DNA of 64,000 nucleotides from Kosakonia arachidis (GCF_900116535.1 NZ_FPAU01000007.1:62001-126000), one strand, 5' to 3'. Shown: positions 8,363 through 17,174, counted from the stretch's first letter. A program made the numbers and translations. The notes: generated by a model not told the origin, from the sequence alone.

Positions 8363-9217
8363 ATGACGAGAAAACCGACATTTTTACCCTGGTTCATTAT
8401 TCCCGCTACGCTGGCAGCAGTTGGGCTGGTCATCGCGATGTTCGCAGTGATGCAGTTCAGCGTACGCGCTTATATTCCCGGTTCGCTCGACGTGGGCGGA
8501 TTGACGCTGGCGAACTTCAAAGGCCTGTTCAAAAGTATCTATGCCGATGCTTTTATTAACACCGTCATGCTGAGCGCGAAAACCGCTATTTTTGGCTTGT
8601 TGATGAGTTATCCGCTGGCGTATGCACTGGTGCGCACCCGCACCATGTGGATCAAATCCGCGATATTGATTATTGCGATTACCCCGATGTTTCTCGGCGA
8701 AGTGGTGCGCACCTATTCCTGGATTATCGTGCTGGGTAACAGCGGCTTCCTTAATAGTCTGCTGCTGGCGTTAGGCGTCATCTCAACGCCGATTCAGTTT
8801 ATGTTTACGCAAACCGGCGTGGTTCTCGCCCTGGTACACGTTACCATGCCCATTATGGTGTTGATGCTGGCGACCGCGTTGTCACACATCAACCCGGATT
8901 ATGAGAAAGCCGCCGCCAGCCTCGGTGCAGGGCCGATCCGCACCTTGCTGACCGTGACTATACCCCTCTCAATTCCCGGCATTGTCTCCAGCCTCACTAC
9001 CGCGTTTGCCTGGACCTTTAGCGCCTTTGCCACACCGCAACTTATTGGCGGCGGACGCGTCAGCACCGTGGCAACCATGGTCTATCAACTGGGTTTCTCA
9101 TCGATGAATTTCCCGTTTGCCGCCGCGCTGAGCATCGCCGGGTTAATCCTGACCATCCTGTTACTGATGGCACTCAAACGCATGACCCGATTCCTGCACA
9201 CGATGGGGGAGCATTGA
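8363..9217 (+). CDS. ABC transporter permease, PotB type
   Basis: 284 residues from the ATG at 8363 (behind CAAGGG), which begins just before the first membrane helix; an earlier in-frame ATG at 8294 would add 23 residues running through the hairpin. About six hydrophobic helices are visible. The cytoplasmic EAA loop that docks the ATPase is present (EKAAASLGAGPIRTLLTVTI). It forms one half of the membrane channel with the next gene, which starts 1 bp after this stop. The operon order is binding protein-permease-permease, with the ATPase elsewhere. Confidence 0.88.
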   Translation: MTRKPTFLPWFIIPATLAAVGLVIAMFAVMQFSVRAYIPGSLDVGGLTLANFKGLFKSIYADAFINTVMLSAKTAIFGLLMSYPLAYALVRTRTMWIKSAILIIAITPMFLGEVVRTYSWIIVLGNSGFLNSLLLALGVISTPIQFMFTQTGVVLALVHVTMPIMVLMLATALSHINPDYEKAAASLGAGPIRTLLTVTIPLSIPGIVSSLTTAFAWTFSAFATPQLIGGGRVSTVATMVYQLGFSSMNFPFAAALSIAGLILTILLLMALKRMTRFLHTMGEH

Positions 9218-9218
9218 T

Positions 9219-10037
9219 ATGACCCGTTCGATCAACGACAAACTGACTGTACTGGCGGGCCGCCTGCTGGTCGCGGCTATTCTGCTCTTTGTGATGCTAC
9301 CGACTATCGTGGTATTTATCTCTTCATTCAGCAGTACCGCCGTGTTGTTCTTCCCGCCGAAAGGCTGGTCGCTGCGCTGGTTCGAGCGCGCGGTGAATTA
9401 TGATGATTTCCGTCACGGTTTCTACTCCGGGCTGATTGTCACCGCATGGGCATCGTCACTGGCGGTGATCATCGGCACCACGCTGGCGATTGCCATCGAA
9501 CGCTATTCGTTTCCGTGCAAACAGGCGCTGGAAGGGATTCTGATGTCACCCCTGTTTATCCCACACTTCACCATTGGCCTGGGCCTGCTAATGCTGGTGT
9601 CGCAACTCAACCTGGGGCGCGGTTATCCGCTGGTGATTTTCTGCCATATCGTGCTGATACTGCCGTTTGTGTTGCGTAGCGTTTATGTGTCGTTAAAAAA
9701 CCTTGAACAGCGCATTGAACTGGCGGCAGCCAGTCTTGGCGCATCGCCGTTGCGCGTGGTATGGACTATCACCGTGCCATTAATTTTGCCGGGCCTGTTT
9801 GGCGGCTGGCTGTTTGCCGCGATCCTCTCCTTTAACGAATTCACTGCGTCGTTGTTTATTACTACCCAGGCAACACAGACCTTACCGGTGGCGATGTACA
9901 ACTATGTGCGTGAATTTGCTGACCCGACACTGGCAGCTCTGTCGGTTATTTATATTACTGTCACCGCCACGCTGCTAATTATCACTAATAAGTTTTTAGG
10001 ACTGGGGAAAATATTAAATGTTGAGAGAAGACATTAA
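9219..10037 (+). CDS. ABC transporter permease, PotC type
   Basis: 272 residues, six predicted membrane helices and an EAA loop (ELAAASLGASPLRVVWTITV) typical of the second permease of spermidine/putrescine-type importers. It starts 1 bp after the previous stop, so the two half-channels are translationally coupled. The ATP-binding subunit is not downstream; the nearest matching one is at 1707. The 128 bp before the next gene show no clear terminator. Confidence 0.88.
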   Translation: MTRSINDKLTVLAGRLLVAAILLFVMLPTIVVFISSFSSTAVLFFPPKGWSLRWFERAVNYDDFRHGFYSGLIVTAWASSLAVIIGTTLAIAIERYSFPCKQALEGILMSPLFIPHFTIGLGLLMLVSQLNLGRGYPLVIFCHIVLILPFVLRSVYVSLKNLEQRIELAAASLGASPLRVVWTITVPLILPGLFGGWLFAAILSFNEFTASLFITTQATQTLPVAMYNYVREFADPTLAALSVIYITVTATLLIITNKFLGLGKILNVERRH

Positions 10038-10165
10038 TAAAGGGTGAATGAATGCGCACGGTTTTTTCCACTGCGCTGCCTCAAAAACCTGATTGTCATT
10101 AATACGACACCCGATTACGCTTAGCGATAAAACTATCGGGGGTCGCCTATATTTAGGGATTCAAC

Positions 10166-11416
10166 ATGTCAGTAGAAAAAATGAATACTGTAATCGTCGG
10201 CGCAGGTCAGGCCGGTATTGCCATGAGCGAGCACCTGGCATTAATGGGTGTCCCCCACGTCGTCCTGGAGCGCAGCCGTATTGCTGAACGCTGGCGATCT
10301 GAGCGTTGGGATTCGCTGGTGGCGAATGGCCCAGCGTGGCATGACCGCTTCCCATCGTTGAAATTCGGCAATATTTCCCAGGAAGCGTTTCCGCCGAAAG
10401 AGCGCATGGCGCAATATTTTGAAGACTATGCCCGGATGATTCATGCCCCGGTTCGCACCGGTGTTGACGTGCATCAAGTTGTGCGTCTGGCAGGGCGCAG
10501 CGGATTTAAAGTAGTGACCTCGGCCGGTGAATTTGAAGCTGACAATGTGGTGGCCGCCACGGGCCCGTTTCAGAAACCGTCATTCCCGCAGATCGTGCCA
10601 GAAAGCGCAGGTGTGCACCAAATTCACTCTTCCGTCTATAAAAATCCGCAGCAACTGCCCGCAGGCGGCGTGCTGGTGGTGGGTGCAGGCGCTTCCGGTA
10701 CGCAAATTGCCGAAGAGCTGCGTCAATCAGGCCGGGACGTTTATCTGTCGGTCGGCGAACATTATCGTCCTCCCCGCACCTACCGCGACCGTGATTACTG
10801 CTGGTGGCTAGGCGCGCTGGGTCTGTGGGACGAAGTGAAAATAAAGCCGAAAAAAGAGCACGTTGCTTTTGCGGTAAGCGGCTATGAAGGCGGTAAAACC
10901 GTGGATTTCCGTCGCCTGGCACATACAGGTATTACGCTGGTGGGCATCACCCAAAGCTGGGAGAACGGTATCCTGAGTTTTGCCGAAGGCCTGGCGGAGA
11001 ATATCACTGCGGGCGATAACGCCTACTTTGACGTACTGCGCGATGCAGATGCTTATATCGAACGCAACGGGCTGGATCTGCCACCTGAGCCGCAGGCGTG
11101 GGAACTCCTGCCGGATCCGGAATGTCTGCGTAATCCGCTGGCGCAATTAGATATTGCCGCAGCGGGAATTACGACGATTATTTGGGCAACGGGTTTTAAA
11201 TTTGATTTCAGCTGGCTACAAGTAGATGCCTTCGACGAAAAAGGCCTGCCATTCCATAAACGCGGTATTTCCGCCGAGCGTGGTATTTATTTTCTCGGCC
11301 TGCCCAATTTAGTAAACCGTGCTTCGTCGTTTATTTATGGTGTATGGCACGATGCTAAATATATTGCCGATCATATTGTTTTACAGAACGCTTATACCGA
11401 CTACGTTAAATCATAA
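10166..11416 (+). CDS. FAD/NAD(P)-dependent monooxygenase (FMO/CzcO-like)
   Basis: 416 residues with two dinucleotide-binding motifs. The FAD site is VGAGQAGIAMSEHL near residue 10, and the NADPH site is VVGAGASGTQIAEEL near residue 172. A HQIHSSVYKNP segment lies between them, close to the flavin monooxygenase fingerprint. Such enzymes insert one oxygen atom into amines, sulfides or ketones in the cytoplasm. It follows the importer genes by 128 bp and may belong functionally to the same catabolic island, but it could have its own promoter. The substrate is unknown. Confidence 0.82.
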   Translation: MSVEKMNTVIVGAGQAGIAMSEHLALMGVPHVVLERSRIAERWRSERWDSLVANGPAWHDRFPSLKFGNISQEAFPPKERMAQYFEDYARMIHAPVRTGVDVHQVVRLAGRSGFKVVTSAGEFEADNVVAATGPFQKPSFPQIVPESAGVHQIHSSVYKNPQQLPAGGVLVVGAGASGTQIAEELRQSGRDVYLSVGEHYRPPRTYRDRDYCWWLGALGLWDEVKIKPKKEHVAFAVSGYEGGKTVDFRRLAHTGITLVGITQSWENGILSFAEGLAENITAGDNAYFDVLRDADAYIERNGLDLPPEPQAWELLPDPECLRNPLAQLDIAAAGITTIIWATGFKFDFSWLQVDAFDEKGLPFHKRGISAERGIYFLGLPNLVNRASSFIYGVWHDAKYIADHIVLQNAYTDYVKS

Positions 11417-11463
11417 CTGTCTACGTATTCTGACTGTCACCGGTGGCTAAATCATCGTTATTT

Positions 11464-11562
11464 AGAGCCTATCCCAAGCGGCGTTCAAAATGCCAACACA
11501 TCTTGTGTGAGCACTGCTCTGGTCCAAAATGGTAAATAAAATAGCCTAATGGGATAGGCTCT
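11464..11562. repeat. 99-bp element bounded by 13-bp perfect inverted repeats
   Basis: AGAGCCTATCCCA at 11464-11476 and its exact complement TGGGATAGGCTCT at 11550-11562 enclose a structured core. The core holds a small ACACA/TGTGT hairpin (11496-11508). No open reading frame is present. The size and symmetry suggest a small palindromic repeat of the enterobacterial intergenic type, or a folded RNA. I cannot name the family. It sits between the monooxygenase gene and the FMN dehydrogenase gene and could also end transcription. Confidence 0.6.
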
Positions 11563-11588
11563 TAGCCACATCGTCCTGGATAACCGAT

Positions 11589-12737
11589 ATGATCATCACC
11601 TGCATTGAAGATCTACGACAATTGGCGCGTAAGCGGGTGCCAAAGATGTTTTATGACTATGTGGATGCCGGCTCCTGGAGCGAATATAGCTATCGCGCCA
11701 ATGAAGCTGATCTACGTCGTCTGGAGTTTCGCCAGCGAGTGGCTGTCGATATTTCCGCTCGCAGCACCGCCAGCATGATGCTCGGACAAGCCGTTACGAT
11801 GCCCGTGGCCATTGCTCCCACGGGGTTAACCGGCATGATCCATCCCGACGGCGAAATCCTTGCGGCGCGTGCAGCGAAAACGTTCGGCATCCCGTTTACG
11901 CTTTCGACCATGAGTATTTGTTCCATTGAAACCGTAGCGCAGGCCACCGATTACCATCCCTTCTGGTTCCAGCTCTACGTCATGCGCGATCGCCAGTTTG
12001 TCGCGAATCTTATTGATCGCGCGAAAGCCGCCAACTGCGGCGCGCTGGTCGTCACTATGGATCTCCAGGTGTTTGGACAGCGCCATAAAGACATCAAAAA
12101 TGGCCTGTCGACCCCACCTAAAATGACGCTGCGCAATCTGCTTAATATTGCCAGCAAACCACGTTGGTGCCGCAATATGCTCTCCACACGCAACCGTAAC
12201 TTTGGCAATATTATTGGTCACGCCAGCGGCGTAAATAACATTGATGCCATGATGGAGTGGACTGCGCAGCAGTTCGATCCGCATCTCTCCTGGCAGGATA
12301 TTGAGTGGATTAAACGGCGCTGGGGCGGCAAGCTGATCGTGAAGGGTATTATGGACGTGGAAGATGCGCGCCAGGCAGTGGCAGCAGGCGCGGATGCGCT
12401 CATTGTCTCTAATCACGGCGGCCGTCAGTTGGATGGCGTGTCGTCATCGAGCACCTTATTGCCAGAGATTGTCGCCGCAGTGGGTAATGATATTGAAGTC
12501 CATTTCGACGGCGGGATACGCTCCGGTCAGGATGTGCTGAAGGCGATTGCGCTGGGGGCTAAGGGAACTTACATCGGGCGCAGTATGCTGTATGGATTAG
12601 GGGCGATGGGCGAAACAGGTGTCACCATGGCGCTAAATATCATTCGTAATGAGTTCGATTTGTCGATGGCTTTTTGCGGCAAGACCCATGTAGCGTCGAT
12701 TGATAACGGGATCCTGCGGCACAGGTTGTTTGACTGA
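11589..12737 (+). CDS. FMN-dependent alpha-hydroxy acid dehydrogenase (LldD/lactate oxidase family)
   Basis: 382 residues with the (beta/alpha)8 FMN fold. The catalytic histidine is in the family signature SNHGGRQLDG, and the flavin phosphate site is HFDGGIRSGQDVLKAIALGA. MFYDYVDAGSWSEYSYR at the N-terminus also matches L-lactate dehydrogenase. It oxidises an L-2-hydroxy acid to the keto acid, passing electrons to quinone or oxygen. It is not in an lldPRD arrangement, so L-lactate is possible but not shown; its position beside the catabolic island makes other hydroxy acids plausible. Confidence 0.85.
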   Translation: MIITCIEDLRQLARKRVPKMFYDYVDAGSWSEYSYRANEADLRRLEFRQRVAVDISARSTASMMLGQAVTMPVAIAPTGLTGMIHPDGEILAARAAKTFGIPFTLSTMSICSIETVAQATDYHPFWFQLYVMRDRQFVANLIDRAKAANCGALVVTMDLQVFGQRHKDIKNGLSTPPKMTLRNLLNIASKPRWCRNMLSTRNRNFGNIIGHASGVNNIDAMMEWTAQQFDPHLSWQDIEWIKRRWGGKLIVKGIMDVEDARQAVAAGADALIVSNHGGRQLDGVSSSSTLLPEIVAAVGNDIEVHFDGGIRSGQDVLKAIALGAKGTYIGRSMLYGLGAMGETGVTMALNIIRNEFDLSMAFCGKTHVASIDNGILRHRLFD

Positions 12738-12755
12738 CTTCCCCCATTTGGCTGT

Positions 12756-12761
12756 TATAAT
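12756..12761 (+). promoter_or_regulatory. Candidate -10 box for yaiL
   Basis: A perfect TATAAT lies 39 bp upstream of the yaiL ATG. Possible -35 matches, TTGACT at 12730-12735 (20-bp spacer) or CTGACT at 12734-12739 (16-bp spacer), overlap the end of the preceding gene. This supports independent transcription of yaiL. Confidence 0.5.
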
Positions 12762-12794
12762 CCTGCTAATACTCCAACGGATTTAACAGCGACG

Positions 12795-13334
12795 ATGACA
12801 AAACTTACCTTGCAAGAGCAGATGTTAAAAGCTGGATTAGTTACCAGCAAGAAAATGGCCAAAGTCCAGAGAACGGCGAAAAAGTCCCGCGTTCAGGCGC
12901 GTGAGGCCAGAGAGGCGGTAGAAGAAAATAAGAAAGCGCAACTTGAGCGTGATAAGCAACTCAGCGAACAGCAAAAGCAGGCTGCGTTATCGAAAGAGTA
13001 TAAAGCGCAGATCAAGCAGCTTATTGAGATGAATCGCATCACAATCGTGAAAGGCAATATCGGCTTTAACTTCACCGACAATAGTGTGATTAAAAAAATT
13101 GAGGTCGATAAACTCACTCAGGCGCAACTGATGAATGGCCGTCTCGCTATTGCACGTCTGCTGTCTGACAACGGCGGTGATACCCAATATGCCATCATCC
13201 CGGCGGCTGTCGCCGATAAAATTGCCCAGCGCGATGCAAACAGTATTGTGCTGCACAGCGCGCTAACTCAGGAAGCACAGAATGAAGACGATCCGTATGC
13301 GGACTTCAAAGTGCCCGATGATTTGATGTGGTAA
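12795..13334 (+). CDS. yaiL: YaiL, DUF2058 family nucleoprotein/polynucleotide-associated protein
   Basis: 179 residues. The N-terminal 70 residues are a highly charged Lys/Glu/Gln-rich helix, likely a coiled coil (KKMAKVQRTAKKSRVQAR). A compact domain follows (RITIVKGNIGFNFTDNSVIKK), and the acidic end is DDPYADFKVPDDLMW. This is the conserved YaiL organisation. The family is annotated as nucleoprotein-associated, but its role is not established. It converges with the pseudouridine synthase gene, leaving only 8 bp between stops. Confidence 0.85.
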   Translation: MTKLTLQEQMLKAGLVTSKKMAKVQRTAKKSRVQAREAREAVEENKKAQLERDKQLSEQQKQAALSKEYKAQIKQLIEMNRITIVKGNIGFNFTDNSVIKKIEVDKLTQAQLMNGRLAIARLLSDNGGDTQYAIIPAAVADKIAQRDANSIVLHSALTQEAQNEDDPYADFKVPDDLMW

Positions 13335-13342
13335 TTAACGTT

Positions 13343-14038
13343 TCAGAATGGGCTGTCATTACGGGCGATGATCCGCCTGTTGCTGATGGGATGAACAAAA
13401 TGCAACTCGCTGGCGTGCAGCATCAGCCGCGGTGCCAGCTCAGTACCCGGCCTAAGCCGACCACCATAGAGATCGCACCCCAGAATCGGATATCCAAGGT
13501 GCTGGCAGTGGACGCGAAGCTGGTGTGTGCGCCCGGTTTCAGGAATAAGCTCAACACGCGACAGCGGCAGTAACCTGCCCTCTTCCTGCGCCCGGTAAAA
13601 ACGCTCAATGACCCGAAAACGGGAACGCGCTGGCTTGCCGCGAACTGCACAAATCGACATCAGCGGGAAGCTCGCCGGGTCTTTGGCGATTGCAGCCTCG
13701 ATCACCCCTTCGTCATCGTTCACGTGCCCACAGAGCAATGCGCTGTAAACCTTGGTGACGCTGCGCTGGCTGAACTGCTGGCAGAGCGCGGCGTTAATTG
13801 CTTTATTGCGGGCAACCACCATCAACCCGGAAGTGCCGAAATCAAGGCGATGAACCAGGGTGCAACCGGGGAATATCTGCACCAGTCGATAATGCACGGA
13901 ATCGAAATTTTGTGGGTTTTTCCCCGAGAGGCTGAGCAATCCGCTGGGTTTATTGATCAGCACCAGGTGCTCGTCCTGATAAAGCATTTCAATGTTGTCG
14001 TGACACGGCGGGGCAATAAAAGTATCGATCATAGACAT
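13343..14038 (-). CDS. RluA-family rRNA/tRNA pseudouridine synthase
   Basis: 231 residues. The catalytic aspartate lies in the conserved HRLDFGTSGLMV motif near residue 63, and the later family motifs LIPETGRTHQLRVHC and YPILGCDLYGG are present. There is no N-terminal S4 RNA-binding domain, as in RluA and TruC. It converts specific uridines in RNA to pseudouridine without cofactors. It is close to RluA in length (about 220), but the neighbourhood is not that of canonical rluA, so no symbol is given. Confidence 0.85.
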   Translation of the reverse strand: MSMIDTFIAPPCHDNIEMLYQDEHLVLINKPSGLLSLSGKNPQNFDSVHYRLVQIFPGCTLVHRLDFGTSGLMVVARNKAINAALCQQFSQRSVTKVYSALLCGHVNDDEGVIEAAIAKDPASFPLMSICAVRGKPARSRFRVIERFYRAQEEGRLLPLSRVELIPETGRTHQLRVHCQHLGYPILGCDLYGGRLRPGTELAPRLMLHASELHFVHPISNRRIIARNDSPF

Positions 14039-14299
14039 CGGGCTGCCCGAGTGGAGAGTGGCAGCGGATAATAACGGATTTTCACCGAGCTGGCGAATCC
14101 GGCGGTTGGTTTGAGGGAAGTGACAGGCATTTTACCCCTTTGGCTTAGTGTCCCGCGCATGGCAAGCGGGCATTCCCCACTCGCGTAGCAGAAATTTATC
14201 ATTCACACTTAACCAGACGTGGCCTGCGCAGGCATTGTGCTTTACACTGCGCGCTGCAAAAAAACTGAGTAGATAAACGATTAACCAGGCGGTATAGCG

Positions 14300-14776
14300 A
14301 TGAACGGAACGATCACAACATGGTTTAAAGATAAAGGTTTTGGCTTTATCAAAGATGAAAACGGTGAGAACCGTTATTTTCATGTGATTAAAGTCGCGAA
14401 CCCTGAGCTAATTAAGAAAGATGCCGCAGTGACTTTTGAACCCACCACCAATAACAAGGGGTTATCGGCTTACGCGGTGAAAGTCATTCCTGACAGCAAA
14501 TACATCTATATTGCGGGCGAACGTCTCAAGCTTGCCTCGATCAAATCGTATCTGGTGTACAGCGAAGAAGTCCCTGCTGATACCCGCATCGATAAAGAAA
14601 ATGCCGTGTTGTCTGTGGGTCTGCTGATGGGAAATATCAGGCCGAAAACCACCACCAGACCGGGTGAAATGCGTTCAGTGAAAAAATTAGCGATCACCAC
14701 CTTCCAGGGAACAACCTCTCTCTTCTCGGAAGATGAAATTGATATTGATGCAACAGTGAAAATGCTCAAGGTCTGA
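14300..14776 (+). CDS. Cold-shock-domain protein with C-terminal extension
   Basis: 158 residues. The first 65 residues or so are a cold-shock domain with an RNP1-like KGFGFIK and an RNP2-like YFHV motif. The following 90 residues (SKYIYIAGERLKLASIKSYL onward) are a separate domain of unknown role. CspA proteins are about 70 residues, so this is a longer, regulatory-looking type. It probably binds single-stranded nucleic acid in the cytoplasm. It stands alone, with a 260-bp upstream region lacking other genes and a strong hairpin downstream. Confidence 0.8.
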   Translation: MNGTITTWFKDKGFGFIKDENGENRYFHVIKVANPELIKKDAAVTFEPTTNNKGLSAYAVKVIPDSKYIYIAGERLKLASIKSYLVYSEEVPADTRIDKENAVLSVGLLMGNIRPKTTTRPGEMRSVKKLAITTFQGTTSLFSEDEIDIDATVKMLKV

Positions 14777-14853
14777 GCCGCGCCGTTGGCCCTTCAGACA
14801 ACTTTTTGAGTATCACACGCTGGCTTACAGGTATCCAGTGCGGACAATTATGT

Positions 14854-14884
14854 GAGAAGAAGTGACAGTATGTCACTTCTTCTC
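14854..14884. terminator. 14-bp perfect hairpin between convergent genes
   Basis: GAGAAGAAGTGACA (14854-14867) and TGTCACTTCTTCTC (14871-14884) form an uninterrupted 14-bp stem closed by a 3-base GTA loop. It lies between the stops of the cold-shock-domain gene and cytochrome b561, so it could end transcription from both sides. The stem is long and mixed in sequence, and no clean T-run follows. Confidence 0.6.
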
Positions 14885-14901
14885 TTGCCGGGAAAACCAC
14901 G

Positions 14902-15438
14902 TTAATCCGGGCGTTTGCCTGGCATCATTCTCAGTAATGTATTATCACGCAGTATGTAGTGGTGCAGTAGCGCCGCCGCCGCATGCAACCCGATGATAAA
15001 ATAGCCCGCATTAGCCAGTAATTCATGGACCTCTTTCAGACTGTGCTGCAGTACACCATTTTTTTCCGCCGCAATCGGCATGTTAATAAACAGAAAACTC
15101 CACTCTTTCTGGCCATAATAGAGCGAGCCCCCCCCCAAAAGTGGAAGAAAAATAAACAGTGCATATAAAATAAAATGCACAACAGTGGCACTGAGTTTTT
15201 GCCATTGTGGCAGAGCGGGAACAACCGGCGGTTCCGGGAAGATAAATCTAAACACCATTCTAATTAGCATCAGAATAAATACACTGACACCACACGTGTA
15301 ATGTGTTATTGCCATCCAGTAACGACCGACAGAATCTTTAGGGAAAATCCCCTTGAATTCCATCGCGGCGTACGTGATCACGATCAGCAATAAAACCAGC
15401 CAGTGTAGTGCTATCTGTCCACCTGAGTATTTCTTCAT
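14902..15438 (-). CDS. Cytochrome b561 (CybB/YodB family)
   Basis: 178 residues with four membrane helices. The conserved histidines expected to ligate two b-type hemes are present (ALHWLVLLLIV, AITHYTCG, FIIGLHAAAALLHHYILRDN). It sits in the inner membrane and passes electrons between quinol and other carriers, including oxidation of superoxide in the E. coli protein. The coding strand contains an uninterrupted run of nine G (15128-15136), giving GGG within LPLLGGGSLYYG, a region without such glycines in the relatives I recall. A one-base slip there would change frame. The other features are normal. Confidence 0.82.
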   Translation of the reverse strand: MKKYSGGQIALHWLVLLLIVITYAAMEFKGIFPKDSVGRYWMAITHYTCGVSVFILMLIRMVFRFIFPEPPVVPALPQWQKLSATVVHFILYALFIFLPLLGGGSLYYGQKEWSFLFINMPIAAEKNGVLQHSLKEVHELLANAGYFIIGLHAAAALLHHYILRDNTLLRMMPGKRPD

Positions 15439-15481
15439 TTTTTCTGTCCTGAGTTTTCTATCCTGAGAATGAAACGATTAT

Positions 15482-16171
15482 TTAAGCCAGCGCCTGTCCG
15501 GCGAGCGAACCTGCACCCATAGACAAAGCCATCGCCATGGCGCTCCAGAAGGTGATTCTACTAATCGCTTTCAATGGCGGCGCTTTGCCTGCCACCGACG
15601 ATATATAGCCAAGCAGCGCCAGTGAAAAAAGTGTGGAAAGGATGATGAATAGCAAAACCCGTGGTGCTGGCGTTAACCACGCCACCAGAACCGGCAACAG
15701 CGCACCGGCAGAAAAACTGATGGCTGAAAAAATCGCGGCCTGCAGCGGCCGTGCTGAATTTGTCTCCGTCAGTCCCAGCTCTTCACGGGCATGCGCGTCG
15801 AGCGCGTCCTTTGCCATCAGCTGTTCCGCAACCTCGCGAGCAAGCTCAGACGCCAGTCCCCGTTGCATATACAGTGAAGTCAGTTCCTGTACCTCCCCAT
15901 CATAATCCGTCGCCAGTTCCCTTTTTTCCTGGGCAATCGCAGCCTTTTCGGTATCGGCTTGCGATGAGACGGAAACATATTCTCCGGTCGCCATAGACAT
16001 GGCGCCTGCAACCAGCCCGGCAACGCCCGCCAGCAACACCCCGGAGGAGGAGCTTCCCGCAGAGGCAACCCCGAGAACAAGGCTGGCCGTCGACACGATG
16101 CCATCATTGGCTCCCAGCACTGCCGCCCGGAGCCAGCCGACTCTTCCGATGCTGTGTAGTTCCCGATGCAT
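15482..16171 (-). CDS. VIT1/CCC1-family Fe2+/Mn2+ transporter
   Basis: 229 residues with about five membrane helices. The N-terminal family motif GANDGIVSTASLVLGVASAG is present. A cytoplasmic acidic and charged segment (EKAAIAQEKRELATDYDGEV) follows the second helix and resembles the metal-collecting region of plant VIT1. It probably exports or sequesters iron or manganese. A short CGATATT/AATATCG palindrome at 16217-16233 lies upstream. I see no clear Fur or MntR box. Confidence 0.85.
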   Translation of the reverse strand: MHRELHSIGRVGWLRAAVLGANDGIVSTASLVLGVASAGSSSSGVLLAGVAGLVAGAMSMATGEYVSVSSQADTEKAAIAQEKRELATDYDGEVQELTSLYMQRGLASELAREVAEQLMAKDALDAHAREELGLTETNSARPLQAAIFSAISFSAGALLPVLVAWLTPAPRVLLFIILSTLFSLALLGYISSVAGKAPPLKAISRITFWSAMAMALSMGAGSLAGQALA

Positions 16172-16574
16172 GCTTATTTTGCCTTTTGTCAGTGAATGAA
16201 TCTGTCTGGCAGTGCCGATATTAAAAATATCGTACTGATAGTTTATTATGTCAGTCTTAACGCCAGATTAAGAAGAAATGAATAAACCTCAGGAACTGCT
16301 GATTTTCATTTCCCTGAACGTTTATTTCCGAAATGATAATAGCTATCATGCTCGTTTATAAATGCCTCAGGAATAATTTTACCCGCATTGCTGTCAATTG
16401 TATTTTATCATTTATGCGGGTTCAGCCAGGCCATCTTTTAAGTGTCAGCATTAATTTCCGAGGTGATTCATTCACAGTCAAAACTTATTGTCGCCGTTAC
16501 CGTGTTGTCAGCCGACAAGAGACATAAACTGGCAGCAAACGTTTACACTAACGTAATAACGCACAGCAACGCTA
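16172..16574. other. Gene-poor AT-rich stretch upstream of the EAL remnant
   Basis: About 400 bp without a supportable gene. It holds the upstream palindrome of the VIT gene (16217-16233) and a spaced inverted repeat ATGATA/TATCAT (16333-16338 and 16344-16349). A segment near 16437-16467 (SVSIN in one frame) faintly resembles the middle of an EAL domain, suggesting decay of the same lost gene. Confidence 0.4.
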
Positions 16575-16819
16575 TGTCAGCCCTAACGATACACGCAGAT
16601 CGCTGGCGATTTCAGCTTCTCTCAACCATGCCGCCCAAGATGAAAGAACAACTCGATTATCTGAATCAAAACAACATCACTTTCCTGCAAGGTTACTGCT
16701 TCTATAAGCCGGTCAGCTTTCAGGAACTGCTCAAAATTCTACTGTCGAAACCCAGAGTGAAAGTGGTGGTTGATGGTTCGCCTCGCCCGAAAGACGATGC
16801 AGACAATGTGGTGGGCTGA
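16575..16819 (+). pseudogene. Remnant of an EAL-domain c-di-GMP phosphodiesterase (C-terminus)
   Basis: The last 70 residues or so of the frame ending at 16819 match the end of CSS/EAL phosphodiesterases: KEQLDYLNQNNITFLQGYCF, then YKPVSFQELLKILLSKPRV. The catalytic EAL, DDFG and ExVE motifs are missing or degenerate, and the residues upstream no longer fit the family. This is a truncated leftover of a cyclic-di-GMP hydrolase gene, not a working enzyme. It marks an eroded, rearranged site directly before the accessory patch. Confidence 0.65.
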
Positions 16820-17174
16820 ATAACCTTGTCGTGCGGTCAATGTACCGTGAACGTTTACTGTGTGACTAAGGTGGCTTTTTCGCATGATAATTCCGACATA
16901 ATAACGCCGTATCCTTTATCACTTCGCACCTTTTGCTTTCATTTCAGGCTGAGTCCCACGGCATTGACGTAATATATTATACGGTGTGTGCCTTCACCAT
17001 AAAATTTTTAGTACGCAAATATTATATATCAAGTAATCGTGCAGCTACGCTTATTGTACCCACGCACTTTGCGGGGGAACACTTCCTCCGTGCTGCCATG
17101 GATATTATCGATTAATACTTTAACTCACAACTGTGGTAGCCCTGACGAAATAAGACCATTGGCATGAGGTAAAT
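16820..17174. other. 355-bp AT-rich gap before the Mor-like gene
   Basis: No convincing gene. A 60-residue open frame (16933-17115) lacks a good ribosome site and has no recognisable motif. The region presumably contains the promoter of the Mor-like gene; several TATTAT-like stretches make any one choice unreliable. Confidence 0.35.

Noticed and set aside
16333-16349. Fur box upstream of the EAL relic
   Set aside because: Only a 6-bp spaced inverted repeat is present; it lacks the repeated GATAAT units and no functional gene follows.
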